Shown here: one piece after another, positions 28,492 through 42,154 of the stretch
How the letters are laid out: every line of letters begins with the position of its first letter
How positions within the stretch are numbered: the stretch's first letter is position 1
Assembly (NCBI RefSeq): GCF_000717745.1
Contig: NZ_JOBH01000002.1
Span: 372,001 to 436,000, forward strand
Length of the DNA: 64,000 nt
Origin: Streptomyces violens
GTDB taxonomy: Bacteria > Actinomycetota > Actinomycetes > Streptomycetales > Streptomycetaceae
Direction of reading: 5' to 3'
Position numbers and translations under genes: made by a program
The notes under the pieces: model-generated
Told to the model about the DNA's origin: nothing
Database searches by the model: none
What the model saw: only the letters and a program-made list of their open reading frames with translations

Positions 28492-30636
28492 CTAGCCCAG
28501 ATCCAGCGGATCGACCCGCACCCGAACCGCCTCCCCCTCCCGCCGAACCATCCGAGCCGCCCAAGCCGCCTTCAAAGCCGCGGCCATCGCCGCCCCCTCC
28601 CCCGGCGGCACCCGCACAAGCACCCGCTCCCAGGCGACCCCCACCGGCGGATCCTCCGCCCGTCTCGGACGCCCCGAGACGGCGGCCGGCACCGGCACCG
28701 GCCCCAACACCTCCGCCGAAGCCGGCAACGAAGCCCCCCTCACCAGCTCAGCCACGTCCTCCGGACGCCCGGCCACGGACGCCATCCGAGACACCGGCGG
28801 AAACCCGAGCTCCGCCCGCTCAGCGAGCTCCCGCACCGCATGCCCCACCGGATCCCACCGCACCAGCGCCTGCACCGGCCGCAGCGTCGGCTCCCCCGTC
28901 ACCACGACGACGCCCCCGTCCTCCGCCCCGCGCACCAGCGCGCCGGCGCCCAGCCAGCGCCGCAGCGCCTCCTCCCCCGCCCGCAGATCGGGTCGGTTCA
29001 GCAACGCCCACCCATCCAGCAGCAGCGCCGCCGCATAACCGCCCACCGCGACCGGCTCGGCCCCAGGCGTGGAGACAACAATCGCCGGCCGGTCCGGCAC
29101 CGTATCCAGCACATGGTCCCGCCCGGACGTCCGCACCGGCACTCCCGGAAACGCCCGCCCCAGCTCCTCCGCCGTCCGGCGCGCCCCCACGACCTGCGCC
29201 CGCAGCCGCGCGTGCCCGCACTCCGTACAGTGCCAGTCCGGCGCAGCCGTACCGCACCAGCCACAGCACAGCACGCTGTCCTGGTCCGCCGCCTCCAGCG
29301 GCCCCGCGCAGTGCCGGCAGCGCGCGGGCTCGCGGCACCGCGCGCAGGCCAGCCGCGGTACATAACCCCGTCGCGGAACCTGGACCAACACCGGCCCCCG
29401 GGCCAGCCCGGCACGCGCCGTCTGCCAGGCGAGCGAGGGCAGCCGGGCGGCGCGCGCCGCCTCGTCGCGCGCCGTCTCCGCGTCGCCGATCGTGCGGACC
29501 AGCGGCGCCGCCGCCCGCACCTGGTCGCGCCCGGCCTCCAGCGACCGCGCCCACCCGTTCTCCACGAGCTGCGCGGCCTCGACCGTGCGCCCCAGATCGC
29601 CGATCAGACACGCCGCCTTCTCGTGCACCGCCCGCAGCAGCAGCACGTCCCGCGCGTGGGGGTACGGCGCGTGGTCGTCACTGTGGGCGGTGTGCCCGTC
29701 GTCCCAAATGGCGACGAGCCCCAGATCGGCCACCGGCGCATACATCGCCGCGCGCGTCCCCACGACGGCCCGCACCGCGCCCCGGCGTATCGAGAGCCAG
29801 CGGCGGTACCGCTCCTCCGGGCCGGAATCCGCCACCAGCACGGCATGCATGCCTCGCCCGACCAGCTCGGTCAGCGCGGCGTCCACCCGGGCCACCGAAC
29901 GCCCGTCGGGCAGCACGACCAGCGCACCCCGCCCCGACGCCAGCGTCGCCGCCATCGCGGCGGCCAGCTCCCACGGCCAGTGCGGCCCCGGCAGCGCGGT
30001 CCACACGGCACGGGGCGAGCCACCGCCCGCCAGCGCCTCGATGAAGCCGGGCCCGTCCGGATACCGCTCCCAGCTCGCGAGCGCGGGCACCGCGGGCGGG
30101 GGCGGCGGCGCGGGGAAGCGCTCCGCCTCGGCCTTGGCGTGCCTTGGCGGAATGGCCAGCTGGAGTACGTCGGCGAGCGAGCCGGCGTACCGGTCGGCCA
30201 CCGCGCGGCACAGGGCCAGCAGGGGCGGGTTGAGGACCGGCTCCGGGGAGACGACCTGGGCGAGGGCCGCCAGCGGGCCGCGGTAGTCGGACTCGGCGAT
30301 GCGCTCGACGATGTACCCGTCGAGCAGGCCGCCGCCCTCGCGCCGGCCCTCGCGCACCCGGCTCGTCCCCGCGCCGAACCGGACCCGGACCCGGACGCCG
30401 GGCTGCGCCTCCTCGTCCATCGCGGCGGGCACCGCATAGTCCCAGAGCTTGTCCAGATGCACCGGGCCCTTGTCCACCAGGACCCGGGCCACCGGCCGCT
30501 CCTTGGCCAGCTCGGCGCCGCGCCAGGTCCGCGGCCTGGCCTTCGGCGCCTTCTTCTTGGCCTCCCGCACGGTCTCCCGGATCAAGGCCAGCTGCTCCCC
30601 CTGCTCCCCGGCCCCCGCCCCGTTCTCGCTGCTCAC
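28492..30636 (-). CDS. priA: Actinobacterial PriA-like primosomal protein N', helicase motifs degenerate
   Basis: A 714-residue homolog of the replication-restart protein PriA. The N-terminal DNA-binding part (VDKGPVHLDKLWDYAVP) is followed by the region of the helicase domain, but no Walker A GxGKT and no DEAH box are present; the Walker B position reads WDDGHTAH. A Cys-rich zinc-binding cluster (CARCREPARCRHC, CCGWCG, WHCTECGH) is preserved near the middle. Family annotations note the same loss in other actinobacteria, so it probably acts as a loading or architectural factor rather than a helicase. GTG 30636 is chosen over an upstream ATG that lacks a ribosome binding site. Confidence 0.9.
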   Translation of the reverse strand: MSSENGAGAGEQGEQLALIRETVREAKKKAPKARPRTWRGAELAKERPVARVLVDKGPVHLDKLWDYAVPAAMDEEAQPGVRVRVRFGAGTSRVREGRREGGGLLDGYIVERIAESDYRGPLAALAQVVSPEPVLNPPLLALCRAVADRYAGSLADVLQLAIPPRHAKAEAERFPAPPPPPAVPALASWERYPDGPGFIEALAGGGSPRAVWTALPGPHWPWELAAAMAATLASGRGALVVLPDGRSVARVDAALTELVGRGMHAVLVADSGPEERYRRWLSIRRGAVRAVVGTRAAMYAPVADLGLVAIWDDGHTAHSDDHAPYPHARDVLLLRAVHEKAACLIGDLGRTVEAAQLVENGWARSLEAGRDQVRAAAPLVRTIGDAETARDEAARAARLPSLAWQTARAGLARGPVLVQVPRRGYVPRLACARCREPARCRHCAGPLEAADQDSVLCCGWCGTAAPDWHCTECGHARLRAQVVGARRTAEELGRAFPGVPVRTSGRDHVLDTVPDRPAIVVSTPGAEPVAVGGYAAALLLDGWALLNRPDLRAGEEALRRWLGAGALVRGAEDGGVVVVTGEPTLRPVQALVRWDPVGHAVRELAERAELGFPPVSRMASVAGRPEDVAELVRGASLPASAEVLGPVPVPAAVSGRPRRAEDPPVGVAWERVLVRVPPGEGAAMAAALKAAWAARMVRREGEAVRVRVDPLDLG

Positions 30637-30713
30637 ACCCTCAGTCTTAGCAGACCGCACTGACAGTGCCCGCAGCCCGCGGGGCACGAAGCGGGGCATG
30701 GTCGGCCGGAAAC

Positions 30714-30755
30714 GCCTCCGGGCCCGTACCGCAGCAGCGGCACGGGCCCGGAGGC
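30714..30755 (-). terminator. metK terminator hairpin
   Basis: GCCTCCGGGCCCGT (30714-30727) pairs with ACGGGCCCGGAGGC (30742-30755); the loop can add CCG/CGG pairs. It stands 16 bases past the metK stop codon. Confidence 0.7.
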
Positions 30756-30771
30756 AGGAAGAGCGGGTGGC

Positions 30772-31980
30772 TTACAGGCCCGCGGCCTTGCGGAGGGCAT
30801 CGACGCGGTCCGTGCGCTCCCAGGTGAAGGCGTCCAGCTCGCGGCCGAAGTGGCCGTACGCGGCGGTCTCGGCGTAGATCGGGCGGAGCAGGTCGAGGTC
30901 GCGGATGATCGCGGCCGGGCGGAGGTCGAAGACCTCGCTGATGGCCTGCTCGATCTTCTCGACGTCGACGGTGGCGGTGCCGAAGGTCTCCACGAAGAGA
31001 CCGACCGGCTCGGCCTTGCCGATCGCGTAGGCGACCTGGACCTCGCAGCGCTGGGCCAGGCCCGCCGCCACGACGTTCTTCGCGACGTAGCGCATGGCGT
31101 ACGCGGCGGAGCGGTCGACCTTGGACGGGTCCTTGCCGGAGAAGGCGCCGCCGCCGTGCCGGGACATGCCGCCGTAGGTGTCGATGATGATCTTGCGGCC
31201 GGTGAGGCCCGCGTCACCCATCGGGCCGCCGATCTCGAAGCGGCCGGTCGGGTTCACCAGGAGGCGGTAGCCCTCGGTGTCGAGCTTGATGCCGTCCTCG
31301 ATGAGCTGGTTGAGGACGTGCTCGACGACGAACTCGCGGATGTCGGGAGCGAGCAGCGAGTCCAGGTCGATGTCCGAGGCGTGCTGCGAGGAGACGACCA
31401 CGGTGTCCAGGCGGACCGCCTTGTGACCGTCGTACTCGATGGTGACCTGGGTCTTGCCGTCGGGGCGGAGGTACGGGATGGTGCCGTTCTTCCGGACCTC
31501 GGACAGGCGCTTGGACAGCCGGTGCGCGAGGTTGATCGGGAGCGGCATCAGCTCCGGGGTCTCGTCGCAGGCGTACCCGAACATCAGGCCCTGGTCGCCG
31601 GCGCCCTGCTTGTCCAGCTCGTCCTCGTCGCCCTCGACCCGCTTCTCGTAGGCGGTGTCGACACCCTGGGCGATGTCCGGGGACTGCGCGCCGATCGATA
31701 CGGAGACACCACAGGAAGCGCCGTCGAAGCCCTTCTTGGAGGAGTCGTAACCGATCTCCAGGATCTTGTTCCGCACGAGGGTGGGGATGTCGGCGTAAGC
31801 CTTCGTGGTCACCTCGCCGGCCACGTGCACCAGGCCGGTGGTGATCAGCGTCTCGACGGCGACCCGGGAGGCCGGGTCCTCCTTCAGGAGCGCATCGAGG
31901 ATGGTGTCGCTGATCTGGTCAGCGATCTTGTCGGGGTGGCCCTCGGTGACGGACTCCGAGGTGAACAGGCGGCGGGACAC
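30772..31980 (-). CDS. metK: S-adenosylmethionine synthetase
   Basis: A 402-residue enzyme making SAM from methionine and ATP. Signatures: [20 protein letters not shown] (ATP/Mg site), [10 protein letters not shown] (about residue 130) and [19 protein letters not shown] (about residue 276). Length is standard. GTG 31980 (VSRRLF) has GGGAG upstream and is the family start; the 65-codon upstream extension is not conserved-looking. A -10-like TAAACT lies about 80 bases upstream. It is transcribed after coaBC with a 240-bp gap, so it probably has its own promoter. Confidence 0.97.
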   Translation of the reverse strand: MSRRLFTSESVTEGHPDKIADQISDTILDALLKEDPASRVAVETLITTGLVHVAGEVTTKAYADIPTLVRNKILEIGYDSSKKGFDGASCGVSVSIGAQSPDIAQGVDTAYEKRVEGDEDELDKQGAGDQGLMFGYACDETPELMPLPINLAHRLSKRLSEVRKNGTIPYLRPDGKTQVTIEYDGHKAVRLDTVVVSSQHASDIDLDSLLAPDIREFVVEHVLNQLIEDGIKLDTEGYRLLVNPTGRFEIGGPMGDAGLTGRKIIIDTYGGMSRHGGGAFSGKDPSKVDRSAAYAMRYVAKNVVAAGLAQRCEVQVAYAIGKAEPVGLFVETFGTATVDVEKIEQAISEVFDLRPAAIIRDLDLLRPIYAETAAYGHFGRELDAFTWERTDRVDALRKAAGL

Positions 31981-32220
31981 ATCGCTCCCTGGGGTTGCAG
32001 CGGCTGCTGTCTGATCATTGACGGACCGGCCGAGAGCTGCGCTCGGCGCGATCCACGGCCAGTTTATCGGTCGGGCGTCCCGTTCGGGCACGCAGTCTCG
32101 TTCTGTGGATGCGCCGTGACCAGGGACACCCTGCCATCCGACCCTGGGGCACCGCTCAACGGTAGGCCGCAACAAGGGTGTTTACCGTGGCCGACGGGCC
32201 GGAATGGGCTCATCGAGTGA

Positions 32221-33429
32221 TCAGGAAATTCGCTCGGCGACCAGGTCCCAGACCGTGTCGGCCAGGGCCTCCTTGGGCCCGTGGGGCACGGGGGTCTCGG
32301 TACCGTCGGCGGCCAGCACGACCGCCTCGTTCTCGGCCGAGCCGAAGGTCTTGTGCTCCCCGACCTCATTGACGACCAGCAGGTCACAGCCCTTGCGGGC
32401 GAGTTTTTGCCGGCCGTTCGCCAGAACGTCATCCGTCTCGGCGGCGAACCCGACGACGATTTGCCCGGGACGCGCCCGGTCGGCGGAGATTTCCGCGAGG
32501 ATGTCGGGATTGCGCACCAGCTCGATCGGCGGCTGCTCCACGTCGTCCCGCTTCTTGATCTTGCCGGGGGCGTACTGGGCCGGGCGGAAGTCGGCCACGG
32601 CGGCCGCCATGACCACGGCGTCGGCGTCGGCCGCCGCCTTCAGTACCGCCTCGCGCAGCTGGACGGCCGTGCCGATGTGGACCACGTCCACGCCCGCCGG
32701 GTCGGGCAGCCCGGTCTCCCCCGTGACCAGCGTCACGCGGGCGCCGCGCGCCACGGCCGTACGGGCCAGCGCGTACCCCTGCTTCCCGGAGGAACGGTTG
32801 CCCAGGTACCGGACGGGGTCCAGCGGCTCGCGGGTGCCGCCGGCGCTGACCACGACGTGCCGGCCCGCGAGGTCCGCGGTGACCGCCTCGGGGCCGCGCG
32901 CCAGCACCCGGCGGCAGACCTCGAAGATCTCGGCCGGGTCGGGGAAGCGGCCCTTGCCGGTGTCGACGCCGGTCAGCCGCCCGACGGCGGGCTCGATCAC
33001 GATCGCGCCGCGGCGCCGCAGAATCGCGACGTTCTCCTGGGTGGCCGGGTGCTCCCACATCTCGGTGTGCATCGCCGGGGCGAAGATCACCGGGCAGCGG
33101 GCGGTGAGCAGCGTGTTCGTCAGTAGGTCGTCGGCCAGGCCGTGCGCCGCCTTGGCCAGCATGTCGGCGGTACAGGGAGCCACCACGACCAGGTCGGCGC
33201 CCTGGCCGATGCGGACATGCGGGACCTCGTGCACGGACTCCCAGACCTCGGTCGAGGCCGGCTTCCCGGAGAGCGCGGCCCAGGTCGCCTCGCCCACGAA
33301 GTGCAGCGCGGAGGCGGTCGGCACCACGCGGACGTCGTGCCCGGACTCGCTCAGCCGCCGCAGCAGCTCGCACGCCTTGTAAGCGGCGATCCCGCCGCTG
33401 ACCCCCAGGACGACCTTGGGCTTGTCCAT
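32221..33429 (-). CDS. coaBC: Bifunctional phosphopantothenoylcysteine decarboxylase/synthetase
   Basis: A 402-residue fusion in coenzyme A biosynthesis. The N-terminal flavoprotein CoaC (about 1-185) begins MDKPKVVLGVSGGIAAYKACEL and contains PAMHTEMW (substrate-binding) with catalytic His in VHEVPHV. The C-terminal CoaB domain (about 190-400) has VVVSAGGTREPLDPVRYLGNRSSGKQG and the KIKK loop. It condenses phosphopantothenate with cysteine using CTP and then decarboxylates. It is transcribed after rpoZ. Confidence 0.96.
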   Translation of the reverse strand: MDKPKVVLGVSGGIAAYKACELLRRLSESGHDVRVVPTASALHFVGEATWAALSGKPASTEVWESVHEVPHVRIGQGADLVVVAPCTADMLAKAAHGLADDLLTNTLLTARCPVIFAPAMHTEMWEHPATQENVAILRRRGAIVIEPAVGRLTGVDTGKGRFPDPAEIFEVCRRVLARGPEAVTADLAGRHVVVSAGGTREPLDPVRYLGNRSSGKQGYALARTAVARGARVTLVTGETGLPDPAGVDVVHIGTAVQLREAVLKAAADADAVVMAAAVADFRPAQYAPGKIKKRDDVEQPPIELVRNPDILAEISADRARPGQIVVGFAAETDDVLANGRQKLARKGCDLLVVNEVGEHKTFGSAENEAVVLAADGTETPVPHGPKEALADTVWDLVAERIS

Positions 33430-33507
33430 CGTCTTCGCTGCTCCCCGAGCCAGGGCGCCCCTGCGCCGAACACCTTTGTGCACCTGTACGTGTACGTACC
33501 CATGACA

Positions 33508-33546
33508 CACCAAGGGCCCGGCAATCGCGTTGCCGGGCCCTTGGTG
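33508..33546 (-). terminator. Hairpin downstream of rpoZ
   Basis: A perfect 17-bp stem (33508-33524 with 33530-33546) around the 5-base loop TCGCG, 18 bases after the rpoZ stop. Because coaBC follows, it may only reduce read-through. Confidence 0.75.
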
Positions 33547-33564
33547 AAGAAAACGCTCGCGGCC

Positions 33565-33837
33565 TTACTGGGCCGGGCCCTCCACGGCCTCGGAGGTCAG
33601 CAGACCCGCGTTGATCTCGCGCAGCGCGATCGAGAGGGGCTTCTCGTGGACGTGGGTGTCCACCAGGGGGCCGACGTACTCGAGCAGGCCCTCGCCGAGC
33701 TGCGAGTAGTACGCGTTGATCTGGCGCGCACGCTTCGCGGCGTAGATCACGAGGCTGTACTTCGAGTCGGTGGCCTCGAGAAGCTCATCAATCGGCGGGT
33801 TGATGATGCCCTCGGGCGTTGAGATGGAAGAGGACAC
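33565..33837 (-). CDS. rpoZ: RNA polymerase omega subunit
   Basis: A 90-residue omega subunit. The fragment [20 protein letters not shown] matches the conserved omega helix that clasps the beta-prime C-terminus, and [11 protein letters not shown] is the usual ending block. It helps assembly and stability of RNA polymerase. It follows gmk as in many bacteria. Confidence 0.95.
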   Translation of the reverse strand: MSSSISTPEGIINPPIDELLEATDSKYSLVIYAAKRARQINAYYSQLGEGLLEYVGPLVDTHVHEKPLSIALREINAGLLTSEAVEGPAQ

Positions 33838-33903
33838 TCTCTGCCTTCCGAAGGGGTTGATCAGGGAATTTCCGGAGAAACCGCAACTAAAGGATTGCGA
33901 AAG

Positions 33904-34509
33904 TCATTCTCCGGAGTTATTCAGCATCAAGGCTAGCAGCTCACGGGAGACGTCCTCGACGGAGGTGTTGACGCACGTCTCGTCGAACTCCTTCTCGGCG
34001 GCCAGCTCGACGCGCGCGGCCGCCAGCCGGCGCTCGATCACCTCGGCCGACTCCGTGCCCCGGCCGGTGAGCCGGCGGACCAGCTCCTCCCAGCTCGGCG
34101 GGGCCAGGAAGACCAGCCGCGCCTCGGGCATGGACTCACGGACCAGCCGGGCGCCCTGGAGGTCGATCTCCAGGAGGACCGGCTCGCCCGCCGCCAGGTG
34201 GTCCAGGACCGCCTGGCGCGGGGTGCCGTAGCGGTTTCCCGCGAATTCCGCCCACTCCAGCAGCTCACCATTGGCGATCAGCTTGTCGAATTCCTCGTCG
34301 TCGACGAAGAAGTACTGGACGCCGTGCCGCTCGCCGGGACGCGGCTTGCGGGTGGTGGCCGACACCGAGAGCCATACCTCGGGGTGGACCTTGCGCATAT
34401 GGGCGACGACCGTGCTCTTGCCGACCCCGGAGGGGCCGGAGAGCACGGTCAGCCGCGGTTGTCTGTCCGGGGTTGCCGGGGTCGCCCCCCGGGAGACTGC
34501 AGAACTCAT
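33904..34509 (-). CDS. gmk: Guanylate kinase
   Basis: A 201-residue nucleotide kinase converting GMP to GDP. P-loop [10 protein letters not shown] (about residues 24-33), GMP-binding [21 protein letters not shown] and [13 protein letters not shown] are all intact. It lies between mihF and rpoZ, the typical actinobacterial cluster. Confidence 0.96.
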   Translation of the reverse strand: MSSAVSRGATPATPDRQPRLTVLSGPSGVGKSTVVAHMRKVHPEVWLSVSATTRKPRPGERHGVQYFFVDDEEFDKLIANGELLEWAEFAGNRYGTPRQAVLDHLAAGEPVLLEIDLQGARLVRESMPEARLVFLAPPSWEELVRRLTGRGTESAEVIERRLAAARVELAAEKEFDETCVNTSVEDVSRELLALMLNNSGE

Positions 34510-34548
34510 GCAGCGATTATTCCAGCTCCCTGGGGATGCCTGAGCACC

Positions 34549-34872
34549 TCAGGAAGCGGCGTTGCCGAACTCACGCTCAAGAGACGCGATCTGGTTGGAG
34601 CCGAGACCGCGCACGCGGCGGCTCTCGGAGATGCCGAGCCGCTCCATGATCTGCTTGGCGCGGACCTTGCCGACGCCGGGCAGGGACTCAAGGAGGGCGG
34701 AGACCTTCATCTTGCCGATGACGTCGTTCTCCTGACCCTGCTTGATGACCTCGTGGAGGGAGGCACCGGAGTGCTTGAGCCGATTCTTGACCTCGGCGCG
34801 CTCCCGGCGAGCCGCGGCGGCCTTCTCGAGCGCGGCTGCGCGCTGTTCAGGGGTAAGGGGCGGAAGAGCCAC
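34549..34872 (-). CDS. mihF: Integration host factor, actinobacterial type
   Basis: A 107-residue nucleoid-associated protein of the mIHF/sIHF group. The C-terminal part VSALLESLPGVGKVRAKQIMERLGI is a helix-two-turn-helix DNA-binding motif; RGLGSNQIASLEREF closes it. It binds and bends or compacts DNA and influences development and secondary metabolism in Streptomyces (family knowledge). GTG 34872 has GAGGTGA 8 bases upstream. A strong promoter is seen upstream. Confidence 0.95.
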   Translation of the reverse strand: MALPPLTPEQRAAALEKAAAARRERAEVKNRLKHSGASLHEVIKQGQENDVIGKMKVSALLESLPGVGKVRAKQIMERLGISESRRVRGLGSNQIASLEREFGNAAS

Positions 34873-34919
34873 GCCTACGTCACCTCGGATGTCGAACTGT
34901 CGGATACGGACCGGTGTGG

Positions 34920-34948
34920 AACCTAGTCGCCCCGCACCTGCGGAGCAA
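34920..34948 (-). promoter_or_regulatory. mihF promoter (TTGCTC-17-TAGGTT)
   Basis: Minus-strand -35 TTGCTC (34943-34948) and -10 TAGGTT (34920-34925) with a 17-bp spacer, about 48 bases before the mihF start codon. Confidence 0.55.
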
Positions 34949-35027
34949 CGAACAACGCGCTTACGTGCGGTGCTCTCGTCGGAGACTAGCGGGCGAGGGC
35001 GCCAGAGTCAGCGAGAACAGACGAAAA

Positions 35028-35055
35028 GTCCTGGTCAGCCTCTGCCGACCAGGAC
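35028..35055 (-). terminator. pyrF terminator with U-tract
   Basis: On the minus strand a 9-bp stem GTCCTGGTC/GACCAGGAC with a 10-base loop is followed directly by CTTTTCG, a classical rho-independent terminator. It ends the pyr operon and isolates mihF. Confidence 0.8.
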
Positions 35056-35097
35056 ATTTCGGTACCAAACCACCGGGGAAAATGCCGGTGGCTGTCA

Positions 35098-35942
35098 CTA
35101 ACCGACCGCTGCGGCCACATCCTCGGCGAATCGAGCCGCCGCATCGCGCAGACCTGCGGCGTCCGGACCGTGACGCAGAACACCCCGGCTGACACTCGGG
35201 ACCACATTGCGCACAGCGGCCCCGAAGACCTCCGGGAGGTCCGCGGGGGTCGCTCCCTGCGCACCGATACCGGGTGCCAGCAGCGGCCCGTTCACGGCGA
35301 GGTCGTACGAGGACAGATCGCCCAGCGTCGCGCCCACGACGGCCCCGAAGGAGCCCAGGGGCTCGGCGCCCGCGTTCTCCTCCTTGAGGTGGGCGAGCAT
35401 GGTGGCCCCGATGGTGGCGCCGTCGGCCCGTACGGCGTGCTGTACCTCCTGGCCCTCGGGGTTGGAGGTGAGTGCCAGCACGAAGAGGCCGCAGCCGTTC
35501 TCCTTGGCCAGGTCCACGGCAGGCTTCAGGGAGCCGTAGCCCAGGTACGGGCTGACCGTGAGCGCATCGGAGAAGAGCGGGCTGTCCTTGCCGAGGAAGG
35601 TGTCGGCGTACGCGGCCATCGTGGAGCCGATGTCGCCGCGCTTGGCGTCCATGAGGACCAGCGCGCCCCGCTCCCGGGCCTCGGCGACGGCGGTCTCCAG
35701 TACGGCGATGCCCTTGGACCCGAAGCGCTCGAAGAACGCGGCCTGCGGCTTGAAGACGGCGACGTGCTCGCCGAGCGCCTCGACGACGGTACGGGTGAAC
35801 CGGGCCAGGCCCGCGACGTCGTCGTTCAGGCCCCAGTCGGCCAGCAGCGAGGCGTGCGGGTCGATGCCGACGCAGAGCGGGCCACGGGTGTCCATGGCGC
35901 GGCGCAGGCGGGCACCGAAGGGCTCGGGAGTGCTGCCGGAGG

Positions 35943-35946
<4 letters not shown>
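35098..35946 (-). CDS. pyrF: Orotidine 5'-phosphate decarboxylase
   Basis: A 282-residue type-2 OMP decarboxylase, last step of UMP synthesis. The catalytic block LVLMDAKRGDIGSTM is present (about residues 92-106), along with CVGIDPHASLL near the N-terminus. ATG 35946 overlaps the pyrD stop codon as ATGA. It is the last gene of the pyrimidine operon. Confidence 0.95.
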
Positions 35947-37052
<1,106 letters not shown>

Positions 37053-37069
37053 AGGAATGTCCTCATGCA

Positions 37070-37100
37070 GAGGGGGACACCGTGGTCCGGTGTCCCCCTC
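37070..37100 (-). terminator. Intra-operon hairpin between carB and pyrD
   Basis: GAGGGGGACACC (37070-37081) pairs with GGTGTCCCCCTC (37089-37100), loop of 7, in the 62-bp carB-pyrD gap. No U-tract follows. It may act as a partial terminator or as an mRNA stabiliser. Confidence 0.6.
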
Positions 37101-37114
37101 GATCGGCCGGCTGC

Positions 37115-40415
<3,301 letters not shown>

Positions 40416-40423
<8 letters not shown>

Positions 40424-41558
40424 GCTGGCCCTCCATCAGGGATACGAAGCGGTCGAACAGGTAGGCGGCGTCGTGCGGGCCGGCCGCCGCTTCGGGGTGG
40501 TACTGGACGCTGAAGGCCGGCCGGTCGAGGAGCTGCAGCCCCTCCACCACGTTGTCGTTCAGGCAGACGTGGGAGACCTCGGCGCGGCCGTAGGGGGTGT
40601 CGGAGACCTTGTCGAGCGGCGCGTCGACGGCGAAGCCGTGGTTGTGCGCGGTGACCTCGACCTTGCCGGTGACGCGGTCCTGCACCGGCTGGTTGATGCC
40701 GCGGTGGCCGTACTTCAGCTTGAAGGTGCCGAAGCCGAGCGCGCGGCCCAGGATCTGGTTGCCGAAGCAGATGCCGAACAGCGGGGTCTGCCGCTCCAGC
40801 ACGGCCTGCATCAGCGCGACCGGGTGCTCGGCGGTGGCCGGGTCGCCCGGGCCGTTGGAGAAGAACACGCCGTCCGGCTCGACCGCGTAGATGTCCTCGA
40901 CCGTGGCGGTGGCGGGCAGGACGTGCACCTCGATGCCGCGCTCGGCCATGCGGTGCGGCGTCATGCCCTTGATGCCCAGGTCGATCGCGGCGACGGTGAA
41001 CTTCTTCGTACCGATCGCCGGGACGACGTACGCCTCTTCGGTGGCGACCTCGGCGGAGAGGTTCGCGCCCTTCATCTCGGGGGCCTGGCGGACCTTGGCC
41101 AGCAGCGTGCCCTCGTCGGGCAGCGCGTCGCCGGAGAAGATGCCGACGCGCATCGCGCCGCGCTCGCGCAGGTGGCGAGTGAGCGCACGGGTGTCGACGC
41201 CGCTGATGCCGACGACGCCCTGGGCGCTCAGCTCGTCGTCCAGGGTGCGGACGGAGCGCCAGTTGGAGGGCACCCGGGCGGGGTCGCGGACGACGTAGCC
41301 GGAGACCCAGATCTTCTTGGACTCGGGGTCCTCGTCGTTGACGCCGGTGTTACCGATGTGCGGGGCGGTCATGACGACCACCTGGCGGTGGTAGGAGGGG
41401 TCGGTCAGGGTCTCCTGGTAGCCGGTCATGCCGGTGGAGAACACCGCCTCGCCGAACGTCTCCCCCACGGCCCCGTAAGCACGGCCGCGGAAGCTGCGGC
41501 CGTCCTCCAGGACGAGTACGGCGGGAACCTTCCCGGTTCCCCTGGTGGAGGTCGTCAT
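40416..41558 (-). CDS. carA: Carbamoyl-phosphate synthase small subunit
   Basis: A 380-residue glutamine amidotransferase subunit feeding ammonia to CarB. Class-I GATase triad: nucleophile Cys in FGICFGNQI (about residue 262), catalytic His-x-Glu in VQYHPEA (about residue 347). N-terminal CPSase domain contains [31 protein letters not shown] 41558 overlaps the stop codon of the preceding membrane protein gene as ATGA. Confidence 0.97.
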
Positions 41559-42154
41559 CGTGCGCCTTCCGTTTCGGTGGTCGTGCTGGTCAGCGCCTCG
41601 TTGCGCTGGATGGTCTCATTGAGTGCGGTCACCCACGCGGGGTGCTCGGCGGCCCGGTCGGAGCGGAAACCGGAGTCGATCTCCTTCTCGCCCAGCCGCC
41701 AGGTGATCACCAGCAGGCCGCCCTCGGGCAGGACCTTGCCGGCGATGCCCTTGTCCAGGCGGGCGCCGCGGAGGTCGGCGGCGGGGACGAAGAAGTCCTG
41801 CGCGCCGGGCCGTACGACGTCCACGCCCTGGTCCGTGAGGGTGACCTCGGCGCGGCTGCGGGTACCGAGCCCGCGGGCCACGATCCGGTCGAGCCACTGC
41901 CCCGCGGTGGTGGAGCCGTGGTACCGGCCGCTCATCGTCAGCCGCGGCTCGCCGGGCTCCTCGGGGGTCTGCGGAAGCTCGGGCAGGTCGCCCTGGAGCG
42001 TGCCGCGCCACTTCCAGCCCTCGCGCATCAGCCAGTACAGCAGCGCGACGAAGAGCAGCAGGCCGACGACCCAGCCGATCCGCGCGGGCCAGTTGGTGAC
42101 CTCCGCGGACTGCTGCTCGGCAGCCAGGGAGATCAAGGTCAGATGAGGTGTCAC
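41555..42154 (-). CDS. PH-like domain membrane protein inside the pyr operon
   Basis: A 199-residue protein with one transmembrane helix near the N-terminus ([22 protein letters not shown], about residues 22-43) and a C-terminal bacterial PH-like fold (about 75-180: [38 protein letters not shown]). No catalytic residues are apparent. It overlaps both pyrC (GTGA) and carA (ATGA) by 4 bases, so it is produced in step with pyrimidine enzymes. It could anchor or tune the pathway at the membrane, but no function is established. Confidence 0.8.
   Translation of the reverse strand: MTPHLTLISLAAEQQSAEVTNWPARIGWVVGLLLFVALLYWLMREGWKWRGTLQGDLPELPQTPEEPGEPRLTMSGRYHGSTTAGQWLDRIVARGLGTRSRAEVTLTDQGVDVVRPGAQDFFVPAADLRGARLDKGIAGKVLPEGGLLVITWRLGEKEIDSGFRSDRAAEHPAWVTALNETIQRNEALTSTTTETEGAR

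Noticed and set aside
28422..30663. Long proline- and arginine-rich plus-strand frames opposite priA
   Set aside because: Low-complexity Pro/Ala/Arg translation typical of the reverse strand of GC-rich coding DNA.
31981..32220. SAM riboswitch in the metK leader
   Set aside because: No SAM-I/II-like conserved core or pseudoknot elements could be recognised by eye; only a probable -10 TAAACT was found.
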